From NCBI RefSeq assembly GCF_014635825.1, contig NZ_BMDO01000004.1, positions 1 to 64,000 on the forward strand: a stretch of 64,000 nt of DNA, in the 5' to 3' direction. The position numbers were made by a program, and so were the translations under genes. This document shows positions 7,474-17,395 of this stretch, piece by piece (within the stretch, counting starts at the first letter, position 1; each line of letters starts with the position of its first letter). Below the pieces are notes generated by a model. It had not been told where the DNA came from and made no database searches. It saw only the letters and a list, made by a program, of their open reading frames with translations. The DNA comes from Mucilaginibacter galii. GTDB taxonomy: Bacteria; Bacteroidota; Bacteroidia; Sphingobacteriales; Sphingobacteriaceae.

Positions 7474-9330
7474 TTATTCTACACTTTTCCCTTTCATGGC
7501 TGTGCCTATGGCCTGGTCCATCACGCGCTCGGCGTAAGGGCGGGTCAGGTTGTTAAGGTCGTCCACTTTTTTAAGGATAAGATCCTTATCGCCGCTGGTT
7601 AGAACCTCTTTCAAGGCTTGCACATATTGATGAGTTTCGGCCACTTCGGCTACAGATAAAAGCGCACCGTGTTTTTCAACGAAGCGCTCGGCTTGATAAA
7701 CCATTTGCTCGCCTTCAGTACGGGCTTCAATTGCCATGCGCTGTTGAACATCGTCCTGGGCGTGGGTAATGCTATCCATCAGCATTTGCTCTACCTGGTC
7801 GTCGGTAATGCCGTAGGCAGGTTTTACTTCTACTTCCTGTTTGGTGCCCGATCTAAGTTCAATGGCCTGTACGGTTAAAATTCCGTCGGCGTTTAGTAAA
7901 AAGTTAATATCTACTTTAGGGAAACCCGCCGGCATGGCAGGGATGCCTTTCAAATCAAATTCGGCAAGTTTGCGGTTTTCTTTCACCAGGTCTCGTTCGC
8001 CCTGATAAACCGAGATCTTCATGTTCACCTGCCCGTCAATAGAGGTGGTATATTGTCTGCCTGCTTTGGTGGGTATTTTAGAGTTACGCGGAATGATCAC
8101 ATCCATTAAACCGCCCATGGTTTCGATACCAAGCGATAGGGGGGTAACATCCAGCAATAAAATATCTGTCCGGTTACCGGCTAATATATCGGCTTGTATG
8201 GCAGCACCCAAGGCCACTACCTCATCTGGGTTTACCTCGTTATGCACCGGGCGTCCAAAGAACTCGGCCACTTTGCTTTTTACTAAAGCTGTGCGGGTAG
8301 AGCCGCCCACCATAATTACCTCGTCAATATCGGCAATGGTTAAATCGGCATCTTTTAGTGCATTACTGCAAGCAGTTATGGTTTGCTGAACTTTTGGGGT
8401 AATGAGTTCTTCAAAAGTGTTGCGGTCAATGGTGCACCATATGTCGCCAATTTTTTCGTTGAACAAGCTTTGGTGGGTGAACGCTTTTTTGGCTTCTTCG
8501 GCCTTTAAGCGCAGTTGCTGGGTTAGCTCGCGGTTTTGCGTAAGTTCTGCCTGGTTTAAGCCGTTCTTTTCAATCCAGTATTCTAAAATAGCGCGGTCAA
8601 AATCGTCACCGCCTAAAAAGGTATCGCCGTTGGTAGAAAGTACCTCGAAGATGCCGTTCTGAATTTGCAGGATAGAGACATCAAATGTACCGCCGCCTAA
8701 ATCATACACGGCAACAGTTTTGGTTTCTTCAGGGTTTAAGCCAATGCCGTAAGCTAAGCTGGCTGCGGTAGGTTCGTTTACAATGCGCAATACATCCAGT
8801 CCGGCAAGCTTACCGGCATCGCGGGTAGCCTGGCGCTGCGAATCGTTAAAGTATGCAGGTACGGTAATTACCGCACGGGTAACCGGTGTTTTTAGTGCAT
8901 GCTCGGCGCGGTCTTTCAGTTCTTTCAAAATGAGGCCCGATAGTTCGATGGGGGTATAAAAGCGGTCGCCCACTTTAACTTTAACCAGGCTTTCGGTATT
9001 ATCATCAATTACCTTGTATGAGAAAAAATCCTGGTAATTTTGAATATCATTATAAGAGCGACCCAGCAAACGTTTTACCGAAAATATGGTGTTTTGAGGG
9101 TCGGTAATTAAGTAGTTTTTAGCTTCGTTACCCACGGTAATACCGCCGGCAGTATCAAAATGCACTACTGAGGGCACCAGCACGCCCTTGCCGGTATCGT
9201 TAATTACCTTAGGCGTTTTGTCAGGATCAATAAAGGCAACCAGTGAGTTAGTGGTTCCCAAATCGATGCCTACAATAATATCTTCTTTCTGAATAGAACC
9301 TGTAGCCAGGTTAATAGAAACTTTAGCCAT
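7474..9330 (-). CDS. hscA: Hsp70-family chaperone, HscA type
   Basis: A 618-residue Hsp70 chaperone. The nucleotide-binding domain shows [20 protein letters not shown] and VGGSTR; the substrate-binding domain follows from about residue 390 ([17 protein letters not shown]). The N-terminal lead [19 protein letters not shown] and the truncated helical lid, without a DnaK-like acidic EEVD/EED tail, fit HscA, the chaperone that helps move Fe-S clusters from the IscU scaffold, better than DnaK. No isc genes (iscS, iscU, hscB, fdx) are in the window, so the Fe-S role rests on the sequence type alone. A good promoter box lies 21 bases upstream. Confidence 0.82.
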   Translation of the reverse strand: MAKVSINLATGSIQKEDIIVGIDLGTTNSLVAFIDPDKTPKVINDTGKGVLVPSVVHFDTAGGITVGNEAKNYLITDPQNTIFSVKRLLGRSYNDIQNYQDFFSYKVIDDNTESLVKVKVGDRFYTPIELSGLILKELKDRAEHALKTPVTRAVITVPAYFNDSQRQATRDAGKLAGLDVLRIVNEPTAASLAYGIGLNPEETKTVAVYDLGGGTFDVSILQIQNGIFEVLSTNGDTFLGGDDFDRAILEYWIEKNGLNQAELTQNRELTQQLRLKAEEAKKAFTHQSLFNEKIGDIWCTIDRNTFEELITPKVQQTITACSNALKDADLTIADIDEVIMVGGSTRTALVKSKVAEFFGRPVHNEVNPDEVVALGAAIQADILAGNRTDILLLDVTPLSLGIETMGGLMDVIIPRNSKIPTKAGRQYTTSIDGQVNMKISVYQGERDLVKENRKLAEFDLKGIPAMPAGFPKVDINFLLNADGILTVQAIELRSGTKQEVEVKPAYGITDDQVEQMLMDSITHAQDDVQQRMAIEARTEGEQMVYQAERFVEKHGALLSVAEVAETHQYVQALKEVLTSGDKDLILKKVDDLNNLTRPYAERVMDQAIGTAMKGKSVE

Positions 9331-9350
9331 AATACTTGCTTAACAAGCGG

Positions 9351-9358
9351 CAAATGTA
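9351..9358 (-). promoter_or_regulatory. -7 box of the Hsp70 gene (TACATTTG)
   Basis: TACATTTG on the minus strand, an exact TAnnTTTG match, 21 bases before the ATG at 9330; predicts a very short leader. Confidence 0.6.
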
Positions 9359-9402
9359 GGTAGTTTTAAGCTAAGGCATGTCATACTTGTGTGAATTGAG
9401 TA

Positions 9403-9483
9403 TCCCCTCCCCAGCCCTCCCCGGGAGGGAAGGAGCTAAAAATCCAAATTCCTCCCTCCCCGGGGGAGGATTTAGGAGGGGCT
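9403..9483. repeat. Paired GC-rich palindromic repeat (CCCTCCCCGGGAGGG family)
   Basis: Two palindromes, CCCTCCCCGGGAGGG and CCTCCCCGGGGGAGG, in mirror arrangement with outer arms CCCCTCC and GGAGGGGC. The same two-palindrome design occurs in opposite orientation at 36529-36637. It fits a dispersed REP/MITE-like doublet. It lies between the divergent Hsp70 and surface-protein genes and may be transcribed from neither. Confidence 0.7.
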
Positions 9484-9556
9484 ATTGCTATGACTCAATT
9501 GATATATTTAATAATTTTCAAAATGCTTTTCCTATTTTTAAACTAATTTCATCCTG

Positions 9557-12391
9557 ATGTTTAAACCTGTTTTCCGTCTCCTGCTTGCTGCTCTGCTTTC
9601 ATCAAGTGCATTCGTAGCTAAGGCCCAGCAGTTTGGAGGCAACCCGTCCGCCATTAAATGGAACCAGGTGAACACGCCTGCTGCCCGTATCATTTTTCCG
9701 GTTGGCTTAGATTCTGCCGGTTACCGGGTGGCCAGTATCATACAGCAGATCAATAACCGAATTAAACCTACCATAGGTTATAAGCAAAAGCAAATTAATG
9801 TAGTGCTGCAAAATCAGTTGATTACTACGAATGGTTATGTGGGTTTGGCACCTTTTCGGAGCGAATTTTACCTGATACCGGCTCAAAATAGTTTTTCGTT
9901 AGGCAGTTTATCCATAGCCGATCAGCTGGCTATTCACGAGTTTAGGCATGTGCAGCAGTACAACAATTCGGATGTTGGGCTTACGCGCTTTTTGCACGTT
10001 TTGTTTGGCGAAGGCGGACAGCAACTGGCTTACGGCTTAGCGGTACCCAACTGGTTTGCCGAGGGCGATGCCGTTTTTAACGAAACGTTGCTAACCGACC
10101 AGGGCAGGGGACGATTGCCTTACTTTTTTAACGGCTACCGCAGTCTTTGGGCAGCCGGTAAAAATTATAGCTGGATGAAGTTGCGTAACGGATCGTACGT
10201 TGATTACGTGCCCGACTGGTACCCTTTGGGTTATATGCTGGTTGCCTATGGCCGCGATACTTATGGTAACGACGTTTGGAAGAAGATCAACAATAGGGCA
10301 GCCTCTTACCAATCGTTCATCTATCCGTTCCAAAATGCGGTTAAAACTTACACCGGGAAAGATTACGCCACTTTCCGTACGTCGGCACTCAACTATTTTA
10401 AAAAGCAGCTGATCACTCGGCAACTTGAGCAGGGTGCTCAAAAATATAAAACCAATCAGCACTTTATAGCTAACCAGGAGTTCCCGGCTTATGTTGACGA
10501 TGAAACCATTATCTACCGCAAATCGTCCTACAAACAACGGCCGGCTTTCATCATGAGAAAAGGAAATACCGAGCGGCGCATACGGTTGAGCGATTTTACG
10601 GTGGATGGCTATTTTACCTACAATAACGGCGAAATAGTTTACGCCTCGCGCCGTCCTGACTTGCGCTGGGGTTACCGCGAGTTTAATGAAATTAAGATCA
10701 TCGATGTTAAAACCGGTGCTCAACGCAAGGTAACTACCAAAACCAAGTATTTTGCCCCGGCCTTTAATGCCAATAATAGCCGCATTGTAGCGGTAGATGC
10801 GCAGCCCTCGGGCAAGTATGCACTGCACGTGCTTAACGCTGCCGATGGTAAATTGATCAGTAGTATACCTAACCCTCAAAACCTGTATTATACCTATCCA
10901 AAATTTTATACCGAAAACCAGATCGTGGCCGCCATTCGTAAAGGTGATGGCAAAATGTCGGTTGCGCTTATTGATGTAGCAACAGGGCAGGTAGACGACT
11001 TAAGCCCGGCAAGCATAGCACCCAAGGCATTCCCGGTAGTCAAAAACGACACCGTTTACTTTACCGGAACATCGGGCGTTAACGATAAGCTTTTTGCGGT
11101 GAGCGTTAAAGACAGGAAGCTTTTTGAGCTGCAAAGCGATTCATTGCAAAGCTACATTGGCAATTACCAGCCTGCAGTAAGCGCTAACAACGTAGCTTGG
11201 GTAAGCTTTAGCGCTTATGGCTATCAGTTACATGAGGTTGCCAAAGGCAGCTTAACCAAACAGGTCGTAACTGCGTTGCCACAGTTGCCAGATTTTAATA
11301 TTGCATCACTACAAAGGGATTCATCAGCCAACTTGCTGTCTACCGTTAATACAGAAGTGTTACCGCTTAAAAAGTATCCGAAGTTTACGCGCCCGTTCAA
11401 CTTTCATAGCCTAATTCCTTACTTCGATGACCCTGAGTATTCATTCTCGTTAGTGGGCGAGAACATATTGAACACTTTCCAAAGCGAGCTTTCCCTCACC
11501 TATAACCGCAACGAGGGGTATAAACAGTTTGGCTTTACGTCTACTTACGGGGCACTTTTCCCTTACCTGTTTGGCAGCGTAAATTATACGCTCGACAGGC
11601 GCGATTATGGTTTTGACCGCAACCGCAACCCGGTAGAAGTAAACTGGAACGAAACGCAGGTGCAGGCAGGTTTACAGGTGCCGCTCAACCTATCGCAAGG
11701 GCGTAATTATACCCGTTTTAACATTGTCAGCAGTATTAATTACAGCATTAACGATGTAAAGCAGGCGGCCTTTAAAAACGCGCTGCCCAACAATACTTAT
11801 CTTAATAATTCTATTACTTTTAGTAACCAGATTGCTGCCCCGGTGCAGCACATATACCCGCACCTGGCGCAAAACATTACGCTAACTTACCGCAACACCA
11901 TTAACAGCCTCAACGCACACCAGCTTTTGGCTTCGGGCACCTTTTATTTCCCAGGACTGTTTACCAACCATAGCTTGGTGTTTAATATAGCCCACCAGCG
12001 CCGCGACCGCAATTATAGTATCTTCTCTAATCAGCTTCCTTTTTCAAGGGGATACACGTCCGATAACTTATACCGTTTGTATAAAGCCGGGGCTAATTAT
12101 CATTTCCCCATTGCTTACCCCGATGCAGGCTTTGCCAACCTGGTGTACTTGTTAAGGTTACGGGGCAATATTTTTTACGATTATACGCACGGTACTGATT
12201 TTTACACCAACGGAACCAACTTTAAAGCAGATTTCAGATCGGCAGGAGCGGAGCTGTTTTTTGATACCCAATGGTTCAACGAAAGCCGGATAACCTTTGG
12301 TTTAAGATATACTTATTTGCTGGACAGGGATATTTTTGGCGGGGCAGGCAGTAACCGCTTTACCCTGATACTGCCGCTGAATATATTTTAA
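9557..12391 (+). CDS. Outer-membrane protein: HEXXH metallopeptidase-like domain, beta-propeller and C-terminal barrel
   Basis: A 944-residue exported protein (signal peptide to AKAQ, about residue 24). Residues ~30-290 hold a zinc-peptidase-like site: HEFRH at 127-131 and, about 40 residues on, WFAEGDAVFNE with E169 as likely third ligand, the gluzincin arrangement. Residues ~310-610 are made of short beta-rich repeats with TolB/DPP-like character (KYFAPAFNANNSRIVAVDAQ). From about 640 to the end the alternating aromatic strands, asparagine-rich turns and the final ITFGLRYTYLLDRD...LPLNIF suggest an outer-membrane beta-barrel. I know no characterised protein with this order. It is monocistronic; the preceding spacer is full of palindromes. 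Domain assignments are by eye. Confidence 0.72.
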   Translation: MFKPVFRLLLAALLSSSAFVAKAQQFGGNPSAIKWNQVNTPAARIIFPVGLDSAGYRVASIIQQINNRIKPTIGYKQKQINVVLQNQLITTNGYVGLAPFRSEFYLIPAQNSFSLGSLSIADQLAIHEFRHVQQYNNSDVGLTRFLHVLFGEGGQQLAYGLAVPNWFAEGDAVFNETLLTDQGRGRLPYFFNGYRSLWAAGKNYSWMKLRNGSYVDYVPDWYPLGYMLVAYGRDTYGNDVWKKINNRAASYQSFIYPFQNAVKTYTGKDYATFRTSALNYFKKQLITRQLEQGAQKYKTNQHFIANQEFPAYVDDETIIYRKSSYKQRPAFIMRKGNTERRIRLSDFTVDGYFTYNNGEIVYASRRPDLRWGYREFNEIKIIDVKTGAQRKVTTKTKYFAPAFNANNSRIVAVDAQPSGKYALHVLNAADGKLISSIPNPQNLYYTYPKFYTENQIVAAIRKGDGKMSVALIDVATGQVDDLSPASIAPKAFPVVKNDTVYFTGTSGVNDKLFAVSVKDRKLFELQSDSLQSYIGNYQPAVSANNVAWVSFSAYGYQLHEVAKGSLTKQVVTALPQLPDFNIASLQRDSSANLLSTVNTEVLPLKKYPKFTRPFNFHSLIPYFDDPEYSFSLVGENILNTFQSELSLTYNRNEGYKQFGFTSTYGALFPYLFGSVNYTLDRRDYGFDRNRNPVEVNWNETQVQAGLQVPLNLSQGRNYTRFNIVSSINYSINDVKQAAFKNALPNNTYLNNSITFSNQIAAPVQHIYPHLAQNITLTYRNTINSLNAHQLLASGTFYFPGLFTNHSLVFNIAHQRRDRNYSIFSNQLPFSRGYTSDNLYRLYKAGANYHFPIAYPDAGFANLVYLLRLRGNIFYDYTHGTDFYTNGTNFKADFRSAGAELFFDTQWFNESRITFGLRYTYLLDRDIFGGAGSNRFTLILPLNIF

Positions 12392-12480
12392 GTGCTGCAT
12401 CACTGATCCTCATTTAAAATAACAAAGGCTTCTGGAAGTATTCTTTTTTAACAGAAGTACTTAAACTTTAATATTGTTGT

Positions 12481-13059
12481 ATGAAAGAAAAGACATTACA
12501 CGACTTAACCAAAGAAGAAATAGGTCAGCTATTTCCTGTTGAAATCAGTACGTATAGTGAAAAGTGGCCTTACTTGTTTGAACAGGAAAAAATACTGATC
12601 AATAATGCACTTGAACCGGGCCTGTTTTCCCGGATAGAGCATTTTGGAAGCACATCGGTACCAGGCCTCTCTGCCAAAAACATCATTGATATTTTAATGG
12701 AGGTAGATTTTGACGAACCTCAGAACCAGAAACTCATTGATCAGATGAAGGCTTTGGGTTATGAGTTTTACTGGCAGAGTGAAGACAGTCACCGTCACAT
12801 GATATTTGTTAAAGGCTACAACATCTCAAGCCCTGAAGATCAAATCTATCATATACATGCCGGTCCTCAAAACCATCCCATATGGGACAGGGTTCTTTTT
12901 AGGGATTATCTTATCGCGCATCCGCAAACTGCACAAGAGTACGTGCAATTGAAACTAAAACTGTCTGAAATTTTCAAACACGATAGAGTTGCTTATCGTG
13001 TTGCTAAAACGGATTTTGTTGAAGCAATTACAAAAAGAGCTAAACAGCAATTGTTGTAG
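12481..13059 (+). CDS. GrpB family (UPF0157) nucleotidyltransferase-like protein
   Basis: A 192-residue protein of the GrpB/UPF0157 family, which has a nucleotidyltransferase fold. The family signature HFGSTSVPGLSAKNIIDILM is at about residues 56-75, followed by the usual MKALGYEF and HIHAGPQNHP segments. Members occur alone or fused to CoaE-type kinases; the biological role is poorly known. Cytoplasmic, no operon partner. The start at 12481 fits the family length. Confidence 0.88.
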   Translation: MKEKTLHDLTKEEIGQLFPVEISTYSEKWPYLFEQEKILINNALEPGLFSRIEHFGSTSVPGLSAKNIIDILMEVDFDEPQNQKLIDQMKALGYEFYWQSEDSHRHMIFVKGYNISSPEDQIYHIHAGPQNHPIWDRVLFRDYLIAHPQTAQEYVQLKLKLSEIFKHDRVAYRVAKTDFVEAITKRAKQQLL

Positions 13060-13106
13060 TATTTGTTATTGCGTAAAAAATCAGGCAAAACTTTTAAAAG
13101 ATACTT

Positions 13107-13168
13107 GTCAGTCTGAGCTTGTCGAAGACTCGCCGCTTGGTTAAGTCTTCGACAGGGTCAGACTGACA
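13107..13168. repeat. Long hairpin repeat (GTCAGTCTGA...TCAGACTGAC)
   Basis: Near-perfect inverted repeat built from GTCAGTCTGA and TTGTCGAAGACT arms around a 14-base loop. A degraded relative is at 22171-22237. It lies between convergent grpB-like and cutC genes and could act as a bidirectional terminator, but lacks a T run, so it is better read as a dispersed palindrome. Confidence 0.7.
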
Positions 13169-13239
13169 GGTGTACATCAATATCCAAGTATCTTACTACG
13201 AAAGGATTGCATAAAGCCTCGCAATAATGTTTTGAATTT

Positions 13240-13998
13240 TTAATCAGTTTGTTGCTCGTTGGCTTTAAGGATGATACTTTTTACGCGTTCTTCGTCCGAT
13301 TCGTCGCGGTCGTACTCGTCCGAAAAACTGCCGCCCACTATAATATGATCGTTGTGAAATTGCATGTTGCTTTTACGGCGTACACGTGCCGAAGAGTGTA
13401 TTTCGGTTGCTCCGGTGAAATGAACAATGTCGGCGGCGTTATACTCGCTAATGCCTCCGCCCGGCATAATGGAAATGCGCCCGGCCGCCCTTTGTATTAA
13501 TTGTGCAATTTTACTGGCCCCTTCAATGGCTGTAGTTTTGCCACCCGAGGTGAGTATACAATCAAAACCCAGTTCTATGATCTCATCAAGGGCCTGGAAC
13601 ATATCGGCACACAAATCGAAAGCGCGGTGAAAGGTAGTTTTTAAGCCGTTTTGTTTGGCCAGTTGCACCAGTTCGGCACAGCGGGTTTTATCAATGGTTC
13701 CGTCGGCGTTAAGTACGCCGGTAACTATTGCGGCACAGCCGAGTTTGCCGCACATTTCGAGGTCGGACTTAATTACTTCAAATTCTAGATCGGTATATAA
13801 GAAATCGCCCGGACGGGGTCTTAATAGAACATGAACCGGGATGGTTAGGTATTTTAGGGTGGCAGATATTTGTCCGTAAGACGGTGTGGTACCACCTTCG
13901 TGCAAATTGTCACATAATTCAACTCTATGTGCGCCTCCATTTTGCGCAGCGATGGCCGATTGTGCAGAATTTGCACAAACTTCGAGCAATATATTCAT
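13240..13998 (-). CDS. cutC: CutC family protein (copper homeostasis annotation)
   Basis: A 252-residue TIM-barrel protein of the CutC family. The start LEVCANSAQSAIAAQNGGAHRVELCDNL, the VLLRPRPGDF segment and the IMPGGGI turn are typical. CutC is named for copper tolerance, but the enzymatic role of the bacterial proteins is unsettled, so the copper role should be taken lightly. No copper genes are adjacent. The 284 bases upstream to the dihydroorotase gene show no clear promoter or other gene. Confidence 0.92.
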   Translation of the reverse strand: MNILLEVCANSAQSAIAAQNGGAHRVELCDNLHEGGTTPSYGQISATLKYLTIPVHVLLRPRPGDFLYTDLEFEVIKSDLEMCGKLGCAAIVTGVLNADGTIDKTRCAELVQLAKQNGLKTTFHRAFDLCADMFQALDEIIELGFDCILTSGGKTTAIEGASKIAQLIQRAAGRISIMPGGGISEYNAADIVHFTGATEIHSSARVRRKSNMQFHNDHIIVGGSFSDEYDRDESDEERVKSIILKANEQQTD

Positions 13999-14282
13999 GA
14001 TAAGCAGGTACTGGACCTATATAAAATTGGTGCGTTTTACTTAAGTCGCTAACTTTTAGCCGAATATAGGTAAAAAAACTGCTACAAATTAACTTTTCAG
14101 TAAAAACTCTTACTACCTATTTAACGGCTCTGCGCTTGTATTGTTGCAAACCACCAAACTAAAGGCCTTTTTGAATGCCATAAGACAGTACTTATCTTCT
14201 TTAAAAGATCAACGGACTTTTCAACATAATTAACTTGCTTGGTTATGCATGTTTTTAGACAAACAAGGCCGCGAAGTAACCA

Positions 14283-15617
14283 TTAACGGTTAAATGCGAG
14301 CCTTTGGCCTTTTATGGTTTCGTTAAAATTACCATTACTGTAAGCTAAATGGCCTGATACTACGGTGTGTACTATGCTTGCGGGAAAAGTAGTGCCATCG
14401 AACGGACTCCAGCCGCATTTATACAAGGCATTGTCGGGAGTGGCCTGCCATGGCTGGTTCAAATTAACCAGTACCATATCGGCCCAGTAACCTTCGCATA
14501 TAAAACCGCGCTTCTCTATCTGGAAACAGGTGGCCACGTTGTGGGCAGTTTTTTGGGCTATTTGCTCAAGTGTCATCTTACCTTGCTGATGCAGTGCCAA
14601 TAAGGCGGGCAAAGCATGCTGTACCAGCGGACCACCGGATGGCGCCTGCAGGTAGGGCTGGTCTTTTTCGGCCATGGTGTGCGGGGCATGGTCGGTAGCA
14701 ATAACATCAATACGGCCGTCTAACACAGCCTGTAAAATGCCGTCGCGGTCGGCCTTGGTTTTAACGGCCGGGTTCCATTTAATGAGGTTGCCTTTGGTGG
14801 TGTAATCTTCCTCGCTAAACCACAGGTGATGCACACAGGCTTCGGCCGTGATCTTTTTATCCTGAAGCGGGATGGTATTGTTGAACAACTCCGTTTCTTT
14901 AGCGGTAGAAATATGCAGGATGTGGAGCCTTGCGCCGTGCTGCTTAGCCAACTGCACCGCCATAGACGACGACAGGTAACAAGCCTCGGTGCTGCGTATT
15001 TTAGGGTGATAATCTATGGTAATATCATTGCCTAATTGCTCTTTGTAATAAGCCAGGTTTTTTTGAATGGTATGCTCGTCTTCGCAATGCGTAGCGATCA
15101 ACATAGGCGAGCGGCTAAACAAGTTCTCTAAAGTGCGCGGATTATCCACGAGCATGTTACCGGTTGATGATCCCATAAAAACCTTTACGCCGCAAACATT
15201 GTAAATATCGGTTTCGAGTACTTCTTCCAAATTATCATTAGATGCACCCATATAAAAGGAGTAGTTAGCCAGCGATCGGCGCGCTGCAACGTCATACTTG
15301 TCCTGCAATAATTGCTGGGTTAACGTATTGGGCACGGTGTTGGGCATCTCCATAAAAGAAGTAATACCACCTGCCACAGCAGCCCGGGCCTCGGTATAAA
15401 TTTCGGCCTTATGGGTTAAGCCAGGCTCACGAAAATGCACCTGATCATCAATGCAACCCGGCAGCAGGTGCAAGCCTTCGGCGTTAATTTCCTGGTCGGC
15501 CATAGTGTCTATTTGAGCGTCAATGCGTTCTATTAAACCATTGCTTACCAATATATCGGCTACAAACTGCCGGCCTTCGTTAACTATAGTAGCTGCTTTG
15601 ATGAGGATAGATGCCAT
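14283..15617 (-). CDS. pyrC: Dihydroorotase
   Basis: A 444-residue amidohydrolase that closes carbamoyl-aspartate to dihydroorotate in pyrimidine synthesis. Characteristic stretches are DDQVHFREPGLTHKAEI near residue 57, MEMPNTVPNT and ATDHAPHT with the third metal-site aspartate region. In most relatives the first motif is HxH; here it is QVH, a change I recall as usual for Bacteroidota dihydroorotases, so it need not mean loss of activity. Related allantoinases are the main alternative. Single gene, convergent with nothing; the helicase gene diverges upstream. Confidence 0.88.
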   Translation of the reverse strand: MASILIKAATIVNEGRQFVADILVSNGLIERIDAQIDTMADQEINAEGLHLLPGCIDDQVHFREPGLTHKAEIYTEARAAVAGGITSFMEMPNTVPNTLTQQLLQDKYDVAARRSLANYSFYMGASNDNLEEVLETDIYNVCGVKVFMGSSTGNMLVDNPRTLENLFSRSPMLIATHCEDEHTIQKNLAYYKEQLGNDITIDYHPKIRSTEACYLSSSMAVQLAKQHGARLHILHISTAKETELFNNTIPLQDKKITAEACVHHLWFSEEDYTTKGNLIKWNPAVKTKADRDGILQAVLDGRIDVIATDHAPHTMAEKDQPYLQAPSGGPLVQHALPALLALHQQGKMTLEQIAQKTAHNVATCFQIEKRGFICEGYWADMVLVNLNQPWQATPDNALYKCGWSPFDGTTFPASIVHTVVSGHLAYSNGNFNETIKGQRLAFNR

Positions 15618-15749
15618 GCCGGTAAAGGTAATAATTACAAAGAAAAGTTACGCTTTGCACTGCCGGTGTTTTGTATTAGCTGATAACTAATGAATTTTAC
15701 TGCCTGTGTCATAAGGTGCAGGCAAACTTCCCAACTTCTTAAAAATCCG

Positions 15750-15757
15750 TATCTTTG
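15750..15757 (+). promoter_or_regulatory. -7 box of the helicase operon (TATCTTTG)
   Basis: TATCTTTG, an exact TAnnTTTG match, just upstream of the ATG at 15764. The in-frame TTG at 15755 is part of this box and so should not be taken as the start codon. The message would be almost leaderless. Confidence 0.7.
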
Positions 15758-15763
15758 CATACT

Positions 15764-17107
15764 ATGGGTGTATCTTTTGATGAATTTAATTTAAACCGGC
15801 AAATACTGAACGCTATAGCCGATGCCGGTTATACCGAAGCTACGCCTATACAGGAAAAAGCTATTCCGCCAATTATTAACGGGCAGGATGTAATGGGTAT
15901 AGCCCAAACAGGCACAGGTAAAACCGCCGCCTATGTGCTGCCTATATTAAGAAAGCTTAACTACGCGCAAGGTAATACCGCACGTGCGCTCATATTAGCG
16001 CCAACACGTGAGTTGGCCATGCAAATTGAGGAAAACATCAAGAGCTTTGCCGTTAATACCGATTTGCGTACCGTTATTTTATACGGCGGCTTAGGCCCTA
16101 AAACACAAATTGAAAGCCTGAACAAGGGTACCGATATTATTGTAGCCTCTCCCGGTCGCTTTTTAGATTTGTACATTGCAGGCCATATCAACACCAAAAC
16201 GTTACAGATTTTGGTACTGGATGAAGCCGACAAAATGATGGATATGGGCTTTATGCCGCAGATCAACCGCATTTTGGAGGTGGTTCCTCGCAAGCGCCAA
16301 AATATGTTGTTTTCGGCTACCATGAGCGATAAGGTACAGGAACTGGCCGGTAATTTCTTAAAATTTCCAACGGTTATTGAGGTTACACCACAGGCCACAC
16401 CGGCGCAAACGGTTAACCAGGTGTTGTACCATGTGCCTAATATCAGAACTAAGATCAATGTACTTAAAAAGCTGCTGGACAGGGACGAAGAGATAACCAA
16501 ACTCATGGTATTTTGTAAAACCCGTGCCGCTGCCGAGGATGTATATAAGTTTTTGCTGCGCAAGTATGATGATAAGCGTGTAAAAGTCCTGCATGCCAAC
16601 AAAGGGCAAAACACACGTATCAACGCCATCAATGCCTTTAAGAACGACGAGATCAAGATACTGGTAGCTACTGATGTGGCTTCGCGGGGTATTGATGTGA
16701 GCGATGTAAGCCACGTAATTAACTTCGACGTACCTATTGTATATGAAGATTATGTGCACCGTATAGGTCGTACAGGTAGGGCGCTGCAATCGGGCGAGGC
16801 GGTTACGTTCTGCAACCCGGCCGAAGAGTATTACATGGGTAAAATTCAAAAGCTCATTCGCCAAACGGTTACGCTTTTGCCAATACCTGATGAAGTGTTT
16901 GTAGAAGAAACTCCCTACGAAGAAAAGCAAAGTCAGGCCCGCGAAATTGATATGCAGATGCGTAAGGAAGACCCCGATTTTAAAGGTGCTTTCCACGAAA
17001 AGAAAGAACGTAAAGAACGCGTTGCCAAATTAAGTCACAAGCAGGAGCTTTCTAAAAAGCACGGTAAACCTAAAACCACCCGCGGAAAAGCACTCCGCAA
17101 ACGATAG
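15764..17107 (+). CDS. DEAD-box RNA helicase (RhlE type)
   Basis: A 447-residue ATP-dependent RNA helicase. All core motifs are present in order: the Q motif near residue 25, AQTGTGKTAAY (I), PTRELA (Ia), DEAD (II), SAT (III), and HRIGRTGR (VI), followed by a lysine/arginine-rich tail typical of RhlE-like proteins that work on ribosome assembly or mRNA decay. First gene of a likely operon with a small membrane protein 2 bases later and gldC. The start is taken at ATG 15764 because the upstream TTG lies inside the -7 box. Symbol withheld because RhlE, CshA and others are hard to separate by eye. Confidence 0.93.
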   Translation: MGVSFDEFNLNRQILNAIADAGYTEATPIQEKAIPPIINGQDVMGIAQTGTGKTAAYVLPILRKLNYAQGNTARALILAPTRELAMQIEENIKSFAVNTDLRTVILYGGLGPKTQIESLNKGTDIIVASPGRFLDLYIAGHINTKTLQILVLDEADKMMDMGFMPQINRILEVVPRKRQNMLFSATMSDKVQELAGNFLKFPTVIEVTPQATPAQTVNQVLYHVPNIRTKINVLKKLLDRDEEITKLMVFCKTRAAAEDVYKFLLRKYDDKRVKVLHANKGQNTRINAINAFKNDEIKILVATDVASRGIDVSDVSHVINFDVPIVYEDYVHRIGRTGRALQSGEAVTFCNPAEEYYMGKIQKLIRQTVTLLPIPDEVFVEETPYEEKQSQAREIDMQMRKEDPDFKGAFHEKKERKERVAKLSHKQELSKKHGKPKTTRGKALRKR

Positions 17108-17109
17108 AA

Positions 17110-17379
17110 ATGAAATTCAGAATTACTCCGTTAAATATTGCTACCGCATTACTAATTGTACTGGCCTTTGTAACCTGGTTTTTTAAACCGGTAAGCGTAA
17201 CCGGCAGTGAATTAAAGCAGTGGACGGGAACCATAGGCATCATATTTATTGTTTTTGCCATATTCTCTTTTTTCCTGGATATGCTGTTTCGCAATTACTT
17301 TTTGCAAACTAAAATGCTGTGGTTGGTCGAGGTTGCTTTTATTATCCTCACCGCCGTTATTTATTTACTTGTCCGATAA
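17110..17379 (+). CDS. Small three-helix membrane protein
   Basis: An 89-residue integral membrane protein with three hydrophobic segments at about 9-26, 41-60 and 69-87 and a basic N-terminus (MKFRITPLN). It starts 2 bases after the helicase stop, so it is almost certainly co-transcribed and perhaps translationally coupled. gldC follows 16 bases later. I do not recognise the family; the position suggests a conserved Bacteroidota operon, not a helicase subunit. Confidence 0.8.
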   Translation: MKFRITPLNIATALLIVLAFVTWFFKPVSVTGSELKQWTGTIGIIFIVFAIFSFFLDMLFRNYFLQTKMLWLVEVAFIILTAVIYLLVR

Positions 17380-17395
17380 CAATATAAATACTTCA

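Noticed and set aside
10091..10879. Long 262-codon minus-strand frame
   Set aside because: Antisense to the large surface-protein gene, whose own frame has signal peptide and motifs; no domain in the antisense product.
14249..14293. A 14-residue plus-strand frame, MFLDKQGREVTING, overlapping the pyrC end
   Set aside because: Reads protein-like but is too short, has no upstream continuation in frame and no promoter box; likely chance.
15961..16656. 231-codon minus-strand frame
   Set aside because: Antisense to conserved helicase motifs; a composition shadow.
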